Below, in pieces: positions 13,414 through 20,694 of a stretch of DNA of 53,574 nt. The notes below the pieces were generated by a model. The model did no database searches and was not told where the DNA came from. It worked only from the letters and a program-made list of their open reading frames with translations. The stretch's first letter is position 1, and every line of letters starts with the position of its first letter. Made by a program: the position numbers and the translations under genes. Source of the stretch: Desulfobacteraceae bacterium (GTDB lineage: Bacteria > Desulfobacterota > Desulfobacteria > Desulfobacterales > Desulfobacteraceae); assembly GCA_024225635.1 (NCBI GenBank), contig JAAEMK010000007.1, forward strand, positions 1 to 53,574, written 5' to 3'.

Positions 13414-13540
13414 CCTGGGCGTAAAGCTATCCACCCTCTTGACAGGGTCCACGGAGGAGGTTACTCTATCTTGGTCAGATCGGAACTGGCAGGAGAGCTT
13501 TCGGAAGGCCAGCAGGAAGGAGGTGAAGGAACGTGAGTAA
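13160..13540 (+). CDS. Overlapping ORF, 126 aa, uncertain
   Basis: This frame is open across the last 254 bases of the gene at 13069 and continues to overlap the start of the next gene by 8 bases, so it fills what would otherwise be a 119-base gap. The C-terminal half (PPGTLWTVTAPSNLGVKLST) looks like genuine beta-rich protein. Its ribosome site is weak. Either it is a real overlapping gene (compare embedded spanin pairs) or the membrane protein is joined to this frame by a frameshift or sequence error. Confidence 0.4.
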   Translation: MPTQPNIPLAIHLLSAPIPKPPPPKRVEQKSWAALRSGQKLISLVPIDTVGLTEVGTDLKNASSDTAETSSIPPGTLWTVTAPSNLGVKLSTLLTGSTEEVTLSWSDRNWQESFRKASRKEVKERE

Positions 13541-13766
13541 AATCGAAGTGCGCTGGGAAGTTGAAGACGGATATGTTGGGAAGAGCAGACCTCAAAGTTG
13601 TGAAATTGATTCTGAAGACATTAGTCTAGATGGGGATAAAGAAGATATGATGGATCAAGTTTATGATGAAGTTAATGACGACTTTGCCAATAAGATTTCA
13701 TTCTATGTAGCCAACTTTGATGAAGTCTACGAGGCATTGTTGGAGGCTAAGAAGGGGGAGAAGTGA
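13533..13766 (+). CDS. Acidic hypothetical protein, 77 aa
   Basis: I did not recognise this protein. It has a GTG start with AAGGAGGTGAAGG upstream. It is rich in Asp and Glu (DSEDISLDGDKED), ending in a helix. The stop overlaps the next GTG. The codons are AT-rich. Confidence 0.55.
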   Translation: MSKIEVRWEVEDGYVGKSRPQSCEIDSEDISLDGDKEDMMDQVYDEVNDDFANKISFYVANFDEVYEALLEAKKGEK

Positions 13767-14005
13767 GTCGATCATCGATCATTTACGTTGCAATGAAAAT
13801 GAGCGCTCCTAATTACGTAGAGCGAATAGTTGCAGCGTTTACTGTCAAGTACGAATTGGTATCTTGGGGTAAAACACTTAAATTTCCAGATGACTACAAG
13901 ATTTATCTCACAAATGCTGGACGGCACGAACCTCGTGTAACTGGGGAGTATGAGTTAACTTATATACTTGAAAATCCAGATAAACTATTGAGGTCTAACC
14001 GATGA
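13763..14005 (+). CDS. Hypothetical protein, 80 aa
   Basis: I did not recognise this protein. It is a mixed alpha/beta small protein with a GTG start overlapping the previous stop (GTGA). It is AT-rich like its neighbour; both precede the replication block, whose first gene overlaps its stop by ATGA. Confidence 0.55.
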   Translation: MSRSSIIYVAMKMSAPNYVERIVAAFTVKYELVSWGKTLKFPDDYKIYLTNAGRHEPRVTGEYELTYILENPDKLLRSNR

Positions 14006-15072
14006 CCAACCTCCTCCGTTTTCATCCCTCCACCTCCATCGAAGGTGGCACGGCTGTAGGCAACTCCTACCTCTGCGCCTCAGTAGCCTGCCCTCGCAAG
14101 TGGTACTACAGCTACTTCATGCCCAGCGGTGAAGCGGGTGAGTGCGTGGGCATCCAGCCCAAGAAGGTGAGTAACTTTCTCTTGACTGGGAGGGTATTTC
14201 ATGAAGGACTTGCGGCTTGGTATAATTGGGGATGTGAAGGAGGAGAAATAGATAATGGTTCTCGGAATCTACAAGAAGCTATCGAAATCGCAGAACACGT
14301 ACATGCAGAGGTATACTCCCAATACCTAACCCCCACCATCGCAGACGATGACCTCCACAAAGTCCGAGACATGCTCATTGACTACCATGAGGAGTTTGGC
14401 CCCGACGGCCGTGAGCCCGAGTATCCTCAGTATCAAGTGGCCTTCGATGACAAGGGCCCTCTCATTGAACGTACGTTCGTCATCCCCCTGGAGTATAAAG
14501 ACTACAACTTCACCACCCAACCGGATATTATCATGTGGAGGGATGGGTTCCTAGTGGCTCGGGATCACAAGACCAGCTCTACGGGTTTCGGAGCCGTTGG
14601 CAAGCGTCTCAAGAAAACCAGACTTGACACACAGTTTGTAGGGGAGTATCTAGCTCTCACCACCTACTTGAGCGACCAGCCGTTAGATGGGGTGGAAATC
14701 AATGTGGTAGTCAAGGAGAGGAGACAGAAAAAAACCTGTAAATACAAAGCAGGCGTCCGCAGTGATGTGTTTGGATTTTCAGAAAAAGACTTGAAAGCCT
14801 ACAGATTAGAATGCATACACGCTTTGCGTGGCATAGATCAAGGTGTTACTTGGTGGCATAATGCTGTAGAAAAGGGACATGGATTGGAAGACGCCGCTGA
14901 CATAGCCTTCCCCAGACACGGTATGCGTGTCGGCACATGCGAAGCGTATAGAGACGGCTGCGAGTTTAGGGAACTCTGCGAAAACAAAGACAGAGTTGAG
15001 GAATTGATTATTGAGAACTACGTGGCTAGGAAGGTTGAGGATGTTGATAGAGAAGTTGAGAATCCAAAATAG
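14002..15072 (+). CDS. Cas4/RecB-like PD-(D/E)XK nuclease with Fe-S cysteines, 356 aa
   Basis: An early CASVACPRKWYY (Cys25, Cys30), a GRVFHEG helix with His67, the catalytic D175 and D188-H-K190 (ARDHKTSS), and a C-terminal C-x6-C-x5-C (TCEAYRDGCEFRELC) reproduce the order of Cas4/AddB-type nucleases with a cysteine-bound iron-sulfur cluster. Such enzymes resect DNA ends. It is followed by a RecA-like ATPase and SSB-like proteins, forming a recombination module. The gene starts C-rich and ends purine- and AT-rich. Confidence 0.8.
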   Translation: MTNLLRFHPSTSIEGGTAVGNSYLCASVACPRKWYYSYFMPSGEAGECVGIQPKKVSNFLLTGRVFHEGLAAWYNWGCEGGEIDNGSRNLQEAIEIAEHVHAEVYSQYLTPTIADDDLHKVRDMLIDYHEEFGPDGREPEYPQYQVAFDDKGPLIERTFVIPLEYKDYNFTTQPDIIMWRDGFLVARDHKTSSTGFGAVGKRLKKTRLDTQFVGEYLALTTYLSDQPLDGVEINVVVKERRQKKTCKYKAGVRSDVFGFSEKDLKAYRLECIHALRGIDQGVTWWHNAVEKGHGLEDAADIAFPRHGMRVGTCEAYRDGCEFRELCENKDRVEELIIENYVARKVEDVDREVENPK

Positions 15073-15081
15073 GAGAGCGAG

Positions 15082-15882
15082 ATGCCCACACCCAAGCCCG
15101 ACCTAAGTAAAATCAGCCGCTTCATTGTCCCGAAGCAGTCCAAGGATCTCCAACCCCACCGCTCCATTCTCTTGACGGGTGAGGGTGGCAGTGGTAAGAC
15201 TCACTTCGCCCTACAGGCACCCGGTCCCATTGCCTGCGTCTATCTGGAGAGTAACCGGGTGACGGTGGAGAAGGCCCACGCCCAACGGGATGACATCACT
15301 GAGTACGCCATTGAGAGTTGGAATGATTTCTACAAGGACTTTCTGCCTTTTGTGAAGAACCGACTCCTTGTAGATGAACATGGGAAGGACGTGGCTACCA
15401 TTGTGTTGGACTCTGTGGACGTACTCTGTGCCCTCAACGTGGACAGGCTCACTGACCTTGGCGACAGCAAGGGGCAGAAGAAAATGTCCTCTCCCGCTTG
15501 GGGTGTCCACCTCAAGAACTGCTGTGAGGCGTTCCGGGTCTTGGGCAACAGCACGAAACCCACACTCGATCACGCAGGCTACAACTTCATCGCCACCTGC
15601 CACATTGCCCGACGGGAGGATGGAGAGGGCATCATGAGTCGAGAGTACCAGCCTTCCATTCAAGGCTCATTCAGGACCAAACTCTCCGACCTCTTCGACC
15701 ACAAGTTCTACATGGAGAAGGAGGTACGGGTGGAGAAGGACACTGGAAAGAAGTCTGACCACTACCACTGCTGGACCCGAGCTGATTTTCGTCATCCCAC
15801 TAAGAGTGACCCCGGGTGGCCTGATGAATTTGAAAGCTTTGCTGAGTTTGAGGAGTGTGTTAAGGAGGATCTAGGCGGATGA
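15082..15882 (+). CDS. Sak4-like RecA-fold ATPase (phage recombinase), 266 aa
   Basis: Walker A GEGGSGKT (33-40) and Walker B TIVLDSVD (106-113) in a single RecA-type core, plus an FIATCHIARRED segment, match the AAA_24/Sak4 group of phage single-strand annealing ATPases. It follows the nuclease by 9 bases and precedes SSB-like proteins, which is the usual context for Sak4. It would load on ssDNA to pair homologous ends during recombination-dependent replication. Confidence 0.8.
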   Translation: MPTPKPDLSKISRFIVPKQSKDLQPHRSILLTGEGGSGKTHFALQAPGPIACVYLESNRVTVEKAHAQRDDITEYAIESWNDFYKDFLPFVKNRLLVDEHGKDVATIVLDSVDVLCALNVDRLTDLGDSKGQKKMSSPAWGVHLKNCCEAFRVLGNSTKPTLDHAGYNFIATCHIARREDGEGIMSREYQPSIQGSFRTKLSDLFDHKFYMEKEVRVEKDTGKKSDHYHCWTRADFRHPTKSDPGWPDEFESFAEFEECVKEDLGG

Positions 15883-16058
15883 GTGCTCCCAATAAAAAAG
15901 GATGTTGGTATGAAATACACTACGAACTTGGTTGTCCTGTATGCGGTGGTGGTTCTAGTGAAAAACCGTGGAGAGTGAGAGTTAGTGATCGGACCAAGCC
16001 TAAAAAATGGAAAGATAGGTATTTTTACCACAATAGTTACGATTGGTGTGTGGGATAA
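15879..16058 (+). CDS. Small zinc-binding phage protein, 59 aa
   Basis: The core YELGCPVCGGGSSEKPWRVR and a closing YDWC resemble a common small phage protein with CPVCG and a terminal DWC motif, function unknown. The start overlaps the ATPase stop (ATGA at 15879). The protein is just under 60 residues and AT-rich in codons. Confidence 0.7.
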   Translation: MSAPNKKGCWYEIHYELGCPVCGGGSSEKPWRVRVSDRTKPKKWKDRYFYHNSYDWCVG

Positions 16059-16075
16059 GGATCTAGGAGGATGAG

Positions 16076-16315
16076 ATGCTTGGAGTATGTAGAAAACACG
16101 AAAGTTGGGCAATAGCTGGTAGTGAAGAAGATTATTGTGTGCATTGTTTGAGACAAGACAGGGAAGAGTGTTTGCAATTACTCGCAGAAATTAGAGACAG
16201 CGATAAGATGGATCAATTAAACGGAGTAGGATTAGACACTCGACTTGCAGATGAATTACATGGGATATTGTTGAAGTTCAGTGCTTATGGGATGAGAAAA
16301 GATCTAGGCGGGTGA
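16076..16315 (+). CDS. Hypothetical protein with Cys/His pair, 79 aa
   Basis: I did not recognise this protein. The N-terminus has C-R-K-H and, later, CVHC, a possible metal site; the rest is helical (ECLQLLAEIRDSDKMDQL). The leader repeats GATCTAGG(A/C)GG, which also occurs at the ends of the two neighbouring upstream genes. Confidence 0.55.
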   Translation: MLGVCRKHESWAIAGSEEDYCVHCLRQDREECLQLLAEIRDSDKMDQLNGVGLDTRLADELHGILLKFSAYGMRKDLGG

Positions 16316-16343
16316 ACCGCTAGACATAATTGAGGAGAAAATA

Positions 16344-16628
16344 ATGTCTGATAAACAACATACTGTAAGTTTTCAGTTTTCATTAAACTACAGAGAAAGT
16401 TACGACAATCACAAAGTAATTGGCGTTAATTTTTCAGAAGACGCAGTCCCTAAAGGAATGAATCCTGTAGAATATCTTCGCCAAAGGGTGATGGAGGAGC
16501 TAGATAAAAGAACTCTTGCTAATCCCCCCGCTTTAACCACCAAGCTCAATGTAGTAGAAATTGTTTCTTGGAGTCCCCCTGAAGAGAGGGTCGCTGAGGA
16601 GCACACTGAAGATAGCGTGCCATTTTAA
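16344..16628 (+). CDS. Hypothetical protein with SSB-like acidic tail, 94 aa
   Basis: The body is beta-rich at the start (HTVSFQFSLNYRESYDNHK). The C-terminus, EEHTEDSVPF, closely resembles the acidic ...D-D-I-P-F tip of bacterial single-strand binding proteins, which recruits partner enzymes. No full OB-fold signature is evident. It sits between the Sak4-like ATPase and another SSB-like candidate, so a role in ssDNA handling is plausible. Confidence 0.55.
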   Translation: MSDKQHTVSFQFSLNYRESYDNHKVIGVNFSEDAVPKGMNPVEYLRQRVMEELDKRTLANPPALTTKLNVVEIVSWSPPEERVAEEHTEDSVPF

Positions 16629-16669
16629 CCGGCCAATAGGCCACAACCAACGAACGAAAGGAAGAACGA

Positions 16670-17110
16670 ATGCCTCAGATGGACCCGACTGCCGACCAAC
16701 GAGAGAAGATCCACAATGGAACCTTTGGACCCACTCAAGAGGGTGACTACGAAGCCACCATCCGGGTGACCAAGTACAGCTTCGGTAAGGAATGCCCTCC
16801 TTACGATCCGGAGGGCCTGCGAGCCCCCTGGTTGAAGCTTCAGACCCAGTGCCGCCGTCCGGGCTTTGGAGACGTGACCAACTTTGTTGATGAAAGTTGT
16901 GCACCCAACTCCGGCTCCCGAGGTCGTCGCTGGCTGGAAGCCCTTGGCGTTGAGTTTGACGACAATGGTAACTTCGATGATGAAGAGGTGGTAAGTGCTG
17001 AGTGCACACTGGTGATGGGAGGACTGAAGGAGAACAAGAAGAATCCTGCTGACCCTTACATGACTGTGCTGGATGTGCTGCCGCCTGATGCTGAGACTGT
17101 AGATCAGTAA
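16670..17110 (+). CDS. Putative ssDNA-binding protein, 146 aa
   Basis: The layout EGDYEATIRVTKYSFGKE, then LKLQTQC and WLEALGVEFDDN with an acidic strand-rich end resembles the DUF669-like single-strand binding proteins that accompany Sak-type recombinases. I see no nuclease or kinase motif. It is the last gene before a strong terminator, so it may be highly expressed. Confidence 0.6.
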   Translation: MPQMDPTADQREKIHNGTFGPTQEGDYEATIRVTKYSFGKECPPYDPEGLRAPWLKLQTQCRRPGFGDVTNFVDESCAPNSGSRGRRWLEALGVEFDDNGNFDDEEVVSAECTLVMGGLKENKKNPADPYMTVLDVLPPDAETVDQ

Positions 17111-17120
17111 CCGCTCGGTC

Positions 17121-17146
17121 GTCATCCCCATGGGTAGTGGGATGAC
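17121..17146 (+). promoter_or_regulatory. 8-bp perfect stem-loop upstream of terminator
   Basis: GTCATCCC (17121-17128) pairs with GGGATGAC (17139-17146) around a 10-base loop. It stands directly before the terminator hairpin and might stabilise the mRNA 3' end. Confidence 0.5.
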
Positions 17147-17148
17147 AT

Positions 17149-17186
17149 GCTCGGGGGCAGACAGGGTGTCTGTCTCCGGGCTTTTT
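17149..17186 (+). terminator. Rho-independent terminator
   Basis: GCTCGGGGGCAGACA and TGTCTGTCTCCGGGC form a 15-bp stem (with G-U pairs) around GGG, followed by TTTTT. It is the clearest intrinsic terminator in the window and divides the early arm into two transcription units: everything up to the SSB-like protein, and the GroES/UDG/polymerase/helicase unit. Confidence 0.88.
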
Positions 17187-17244
17187 CCGCGCTGAGACAA
17201 GTCTAAAATTCAAGATGGCCTTAATATTTTTGCAGGAGTCTGAT

Positions 17245-17493
17245 ATGCCCAACGAAGAACTACCGGATTTAAACCGTCTCTATTATGGGTTGAAACACGG
17301 CATAAAGTGGGGGATTATTGTTGCTGGGATACTTTTTGGGGTGTTGGGGTTTGTAATGGCTTTGTTTTTGTTTTCCCTACACCTTTTTGGTAACCCAGTA
17401 TTTGCGTTGTTTGTCATATTTCCAATTGTATTTTGTGTTATCTGTACTCTACATCATTTAGAAAAATATGATATAGACAAAGGGTCTAACTAA
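17245..17493 (+). CDS. Two-helix membrane protein, holin candidate, 82 aa
   Basis: After a polar start, two long hydrophobic segments follow (GIIVAGILFGVLGFVMALFL and VFALFVIFPIVFCVICTL) and a short charged tail. Size and topology fit a class II holin, but the position, far from the endolysin, is not typical. It is the first gene after the terminator. The ATG at 17245 has AGGAG 7 bases upstream. It is AT-rich. Confidence 0.55.
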   Translation: MPNEELPDLNRLYYGLKHGIKWGIIVAGILFGVLGFVMALFLFSLHLFGNPVFALFVIFPIVFCVICTLHHLEKYDIDKGSN

Positions 17494-18107
17494 TGCCCAC
17501 CCCTAAAGAACAAGAACGCTTTGATCTCATGAAAGTCAACAACCTCCACCTTACAGAAGAAGACCCCACCATCGTAGGCACAGTCTGGGCAGAGCCCGGT
17601 GAATTATACGAGCGCTCTGGCATCAAGCTAGACAGGCGCATCCTAGACTATGCTCCCTGCGGCTCCCGCATCCTTGTCGCCATGGATCCCATGATCAAAC
17701 AGGTGGGTCTCATTGAGTTGCCAGACGAGGCTACCCGAGGCCGCTCTATGGGTTCTGGCTGGGTCATCGCTGCCGGAGCTGAGTGCGGCGCTGTCCCCGT
17801 AGCCTACCCCGGCGCTCCTCACGGTGGTCCAGAGCAACTCGTAGGCCAGCACATCTACTTCGGTGAGCACATGGGCAAGACCATTCGCATGAGCATGAGT
17901 GACGACAGCTACAACGCTGGTGTTGTCATCATGACGCTGAGGGATATTTGGATGGTAGATCGAGCATATGATCCCAAGATGGCAGACCTCGGGTATGCCA
18001 AGAGGATCACTGAGCAGCAGCAACAGAAGTATGACGCAGGACGGAGGGAGGAGTTGCAGAGTGGGGAGAATCTTGAGGAGTTGAGGGCACAGTTGGTGGG
18101 GGAGTAA
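17493..18107 (+). CDS. GroES-like co-chaperonin, 204 aa
   Basis: Residues about 55-158 follow the GroES fold: CGSRILVAMDPM, then VGLIELPDEAT as the position of the mobile loop and G-x-I/V motif, SGWVIAAG, LVGQHIYFGEH, and a final VVIMTLRDIWMV matching the closing strand of GroES. About 50 extra N-terminal and 45 C-terminal charged residues are unusual. Phages such as T4 and RB49 use their own GroES-type protein with host GroEL to fold the capsid protein; this would be the analogous role. TAATG overlap with the membrane protein gene. Confidence 0.72.
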   Translation: MPTPKEQERFDLMKVNNLHLTEEDPTIVGTVWAEPGELYERSGIKLDRRILDYAPCGSRILVAMDPMIKQVGLIELPDEATRGRSMGSGWVIAAGAECGAVPVAYPGAPHGGPEQLVGQHIYFGEHMGKTIRMSMSDDSYNAGVVIMTLRDIWMVDRAYDPKMADLGYAKRITEQQQQKYDAGRREELQSGENLEELRAQLVGE

Positions 18108-18109
18108 GA

Positions 18110-18370
18110 GTGTCTAGTATAGCCGTATATGTCTTCCTTTTCTTTCTAGGGGTCTATATCTGGGATTGTTGGAAACATCATAGATTGCTTACCATTACAA
18201 ATGAACAAACTTCTACTCAGCCTCCTCCTTTAGTGTTATCTGGTACTGATTTAGATGACCCAGCGAAAATGATCTCTTATGAAATTCAAGAAAGATATAG
18301 AAACAATAGGAATGCTTGGTATGCTAAAAGACGAAAGTTGTGGTGGAAAACTTGGGGATGGGAAGAGTAG
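18110..18370 (+). CDS. Small membrane-anchored protein, 86 aa
   Basis: An N-terminal transmembrane helix (IAVYVFLFFLGVYIWDCW) is followed by a basic, Trp-rich cytoplasmic tail (RRKLWWKTWGWEE). A GTG start lies two bases after the GroES-like stop. AT-rich codons contrast with the GC-rich gene before it. Its function is unknown. Confidence 0.55.
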   Translation: MSSIAVYVFLFFLGVYIWDCWKHHRLLTITNEQTSTQPPPLVLSGTDLDDPAKMISYEIQERYRNNRNAWYAKRRKLWWKTWGWEE

Positions 18371-18372
18371 GC

Positions 18373-18915
18373 ATGTCCTCCTTCCCTCCTCCCTGCACAG
18401 GCTGCCCCGCTCGTAAAGACGCCAAGCGCTTCGTTCCACCCAGAGGCCCCCTCGATGCCCCCCTATGCGTCATCGGTCATGGCCCCAGCAGTCAAGACGC
18501 CTACCAAGGGACGGCATGGTTTCCAGAAGCTCCAGAGGGTAAGCGTATGGAACGGTGGCTCAGACGCTGCGGCCACCAACCTTCCCGGACTCTCTTCACA
18601 GACATTATCTCCTGTTGGATTCCCAAGAGAAGTAAGGCGGGTAAGTTGTACGATAGGCGAGAGCCGACCAAAGCAGAGATTTCTTGGTGCTGGAGTGCCC
18701 ATTTGAGCCCACTCTTAATCAGCTGGGAATCACAACCTTCACCTTCCTTAGTACCTACGGGTTGTGAAAACCGCAGGCTGTCCACAGATGGTGGGCAGAC
18801 TAAACACATCCTGGCTGCGGGCACTTCAGTTACCAGGTGGTTCATGGGTGTTGAGAAGGGAGTGGATAAGTGGATGGGGACTACCAATCGAATTGAATTG
18901 GAGGATTTAGGATGA
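18373..18915 (+). CDS. Family-4-type uracil-DNA glycosylase, C-terminally short, 180 aa
   Basis: Four cysteines stand where family-4 enzymes bind a 4Fe-4S cluster: C8 and C11 (PCTGCP), C81 (TDIISCWIP) and C106 (AEISWCWSA). The active-site loop is VIGHGPSSQDAYQGTAWF. The second active-site loop, an HPS-type motif near the C-terminus, is missing: the protein ends at IELEDLG shortly after HILAAGTSVTRWF. It may be truncated, inactive or uracil-binding only. Phages use UDG-like proteins in replication or repair. The start at 18373 follows the previous stop by two bases. Confidence 0.7.
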   Translation: MSSFPPPCTGCPARKDAKRFVPPRGPLDAPLCVIGHGPSSQDAYQGTAWFPEAPEGKRMERWLRRCGHQPSRTLFTDIISCWIPKRSKAGKLYDRREPTKAEISWCWSAHLSPLLISWESQPSPSLVPTGCENRRLSTDGGQTKHILAAGTSVTRWFMGVEKGVDKWMGTTNRIELEDLG

Positions 18916-19142
18916 CCTTTAAAGAACATCTAAAAGAACAAGAAGTTCAATTGGGTATTCGAAATATGGAATGGAGGAAAGGTGTGGAGTGGTGGTTACA
19001 TCGACGAGGTGTGCCTATCCAACCCACCTTCATTCCCGGTGTCCCCGAGCGTCTAGAAGACTTCCTCGACCATCTTTGGGATGAGGTTTTTCCACAAGAG
19101 AAGGAGAAGAACGAGGTCGCAGAGTGGGTGGAGGATGAGTAG
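18912..19142 (+). CDS. Hypothetical protein, 76 aa
   Basis: I did not recognise this protein. It is helical and charged, with a Trp-rich region (MEWRKGVEWWLHRRG). It overlaps the UDG-like gene by ATGA and the next gene by 8 bases. It does not restore the missing UDG C-terminal motif. Confidence 0.55.
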   Translation: MTFKEHLKEQEVQLGIRNMEWRKGVEWWLHRRGVPIQPTFIPGVPERLEDFLDHLWDEVFPQEKEKNEVAEWVEDE

Positions 19143-19359
19143 CATGAAACTTACAGCAGACCTAGACCTGAATCAAATTGTATTTGGGGACGAGTATGAT
19201 TCTATGGAAACCATGCTTGGTAACATGATAAGAACTGAGCTTGTCAATGCTATCAAGAAGGAGGTGAAGGCTGAATTGAAGACTTCTCCAGAGCTTAAAC
19301 GTGCGGTGAAGGCTGTGCAAAAGAATGTGAGTGAGCAAATTCTTGAGGCCCTTAAATGA
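19135..19359 (+). CDS. Hypothetical helical protein, 74 aa
   Basis: I did not recognise this protein. An acidic N-terminus is followed by a long amphipathic Lys/Glu/Ala helix (KKEVKAELKTSPELKRAVKA). The start at 19135 was chosen for the GGAGG just upstream; 19144 is an alternative. Confidence 0.55.
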   Translation: MSSMKLTADLDLNQIVFGDEYDSMETMLGNMIRTELVNAIKKEVKAELKTSPELKRAVKAVQKNVSEQILEALK

Positions 19360-19466
19360 CCAGTAAACACCACGCCTTCCTCATACTCAAATTCGGTTGG
19401 CTGGTAATCTTAGCTCTGTTCATGGGCAGTGTAGTGGTTAGGTGTTTTGAGGGGGAGAGTGGGTGA
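19356..19466 (+). CDS. Possible 36-aa membrane micro-protein
   Basis: The ATG at 19356 overlaps the previous stop (ATGA) and its stop overlaps the next GTG (GTGA), so it fits the coupled array perfectly. It consists of a His/Lys start and one hydrophobic helix (LILKFGWLVILALFMGSVVV). Confidence 0.45.
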   Translation: MTSKHHAFLILKFGWLVILALFMGSVVVRCFEGESG

Positions 19467-19891
19467 AGCATCAGAGGTGTCTTTGTTATTACGAGGAACC
19501 AATTTGCTCAAATTGTCCGGAGATGACTGGCGATGATGGGTTTATTTGGTGTGGGCACAATTTCTTTGCTCCTCGTGTCGCAGCCGAAGGCTGCCCGGAC
19601 AAGGTCTCCGAACCCAAGCCATCCTCTGACCCCACCAACCCCTCCCACTACCGGGCAGACGTGGAGTGTATTGATGCCCAGCGGGCGTTGGCTAAGCACT
19701 CAATGAAGGTGCTTCTTGAAGACCATAATGAAAGCGCAGCTGCTTGGAAAGTACATTGTCAACTTCATGCTCTTAAGTATGTATGGCGATTGTTTTCAAA
19801 GGATGAACCTGAGGTGAACTTAGGCAAGATGCACTGGTATGGAAGGATGGCTACGGGTGATGACCCGAGGGGGGATAGAGAAGGTGGCTGA
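19463..19891 (+). CDS. DUF3310-type protein with N-terminal Cys-rich extension, 142 aa
   Basis: DPTNPSHYRADVECIDAQRA followed by WKVHCQLHALKYVWRLFSKD and a terminal WY is the DUF3310 (SaV-like) signature common in phages, sometimes annotated as nucleotide kinase-like without proof. The N-terminal 45 residues have several Cys (CLCYYEE, CSNCPE, CGH), an additional probable metal site. It uses a GTG start. Confidence 0.75.
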   Translation: MKHQRCLCYYEEPICSNCPEMTGDDGFIWCGHNFFAPRVAAEGCPDKVSEPKPSSDPTNPSHYRADVECIDAQRALAKHSMKVLLEDHNESAAAWKVHCQLHALKYVWRLFSKDEPEVNLGKMHWYGRMATGDDPRGDREGG

Positions 19892-20102
19892 GTGCTACAG
19901 CTGCTCCAACCAGGTCTTCAGCTCCTACGAGTATCTGAAGCACGGAGAGACGGTGTTTTTTAACTACCTCCTGGTGAAAGGTAGGTTAGAGCCTATGTGC
20001 CAAGGGTGTTCAGTGCTGCCTAGATGGCGGGTGGGAGGAGAGAGGGTTTATGAGCAAACCGGTATGGGTAACGCCCATTCTACACCCCACCACAATCAGT
20101 AG
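19884..20102 (+). CDS. Small Cys-pair protein, 72 aa
   Basis: CYSC near the start and CQGC in the middle suggest a zinc ribbon (VAECYSCSNQVFSSYE, LEPMCQGCSVLPRW). I start it at the GTG at 19884 because longer starts overlap the DUF3310 gene more; the ATG at 19860 is also possible. Its end overlaps the polymerase exonuclease gene by 53 bases. Confidence 0.45.
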   Translation: MAECYSCSNQVFSSYEYLKHGETVFFNYLLVKGRLEPMCQGCSVLPRWRVGGERVYEQTGMGNAHSTPHHNQ

Positions 20103-20694
20103 GGGAATGTGGAAGAAGGAGCCTGCCAACGAACGCTACATCGAAAGAGTGGTCAACGCACTGCAAGGTAAGGTTGAAATACCTAGATGGGATATTTCAA
20201 CCTCCCCACCAAATACAATTCTCTACCCAACCCTCGAAGACCTCACCAAATGGAAGGCAGACTATGATTCAGCCGGGTTCGACGCAATCTCACACGACCT
20301 TGAAACGGCAGGTGAGTACATCATCTGTGACGGAATCACTGGGCTTAATCTTGAAACAGGTGAGAGAGGAGTTTCTCTGGTCCTTCGGTTTCGGACTCGC
20401 GGCGGGTCTCAATATTGGACTGTGGGCGATCTCCCATTCGTGGTGGGCTGGTGGGCTAGCTTGTTTGATGATCCTCTCATTTCTAGTCTCTTCCAAAATG
20501 GAGCTACGTTTGATTGCCCGATCATTGTCAAGCATGGACTCCCCATCAAAGGGCCTATCCTCGACACCATGATCATGGCCAGTCGAGCCTACAGTGAGGA
20601 ACCCAAGGGCCTTCAGTACCTGGCAACTAAGTGGTGTTGGGCACCGGTTTGGAAGACGTTGACCGACCTTGAGGAAGAGGAGGGGAAGGAGTGA
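20050..20694 (+). CDS. DNA polymerase A, N-terminal 3'-5' exonuclease part (Exo I and II), 214 aa
   Basis: AISHDLETA carries the Exo I D-x-E, and FQNGATFDCPII the Exo II N-x3-F-D, as in the DnaQ-like domain of T7-type and Pol I enzymes. KGLQYLATKW is the helix normally just before Exo III, but the Exo III Y-x3-D is not in this ORF; it lies in the next one. The ORF ends in an acidic run (DLEEEEGKE). It overlaps the polymerase ORF by GTGA. The two proteins together make one complete polymerase with proofreading. Confidence 0.8.
   Translation: MSKPVWVTPILHPTTISRGMWKKEPANERYIERVVNALQGKVEIPRWDISTSPPNTILYPTLEDLTKWKADYDSAGFDAISHDLETAGEYIICDGITGLNLETGERGVSLVLRFRTRGGSQYWTVGDLPFVVGWWASLFDDPLISSLFQNGATFDCPIIVKHGLPIKGPILDTMIMASRAYSEEPKGLQYLATKWCWAPVWKTLTDLEEEEGKE

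Noticed and set aside
20664-20694. Canonical -1 slippery heptamer joining the polymerase ORFs
   Set aside because: The purine run contains no X-XXY-YYZ heptamer in the correct frame; a coupled restart at the GTG fits better, although a sequencing indel remains possible.
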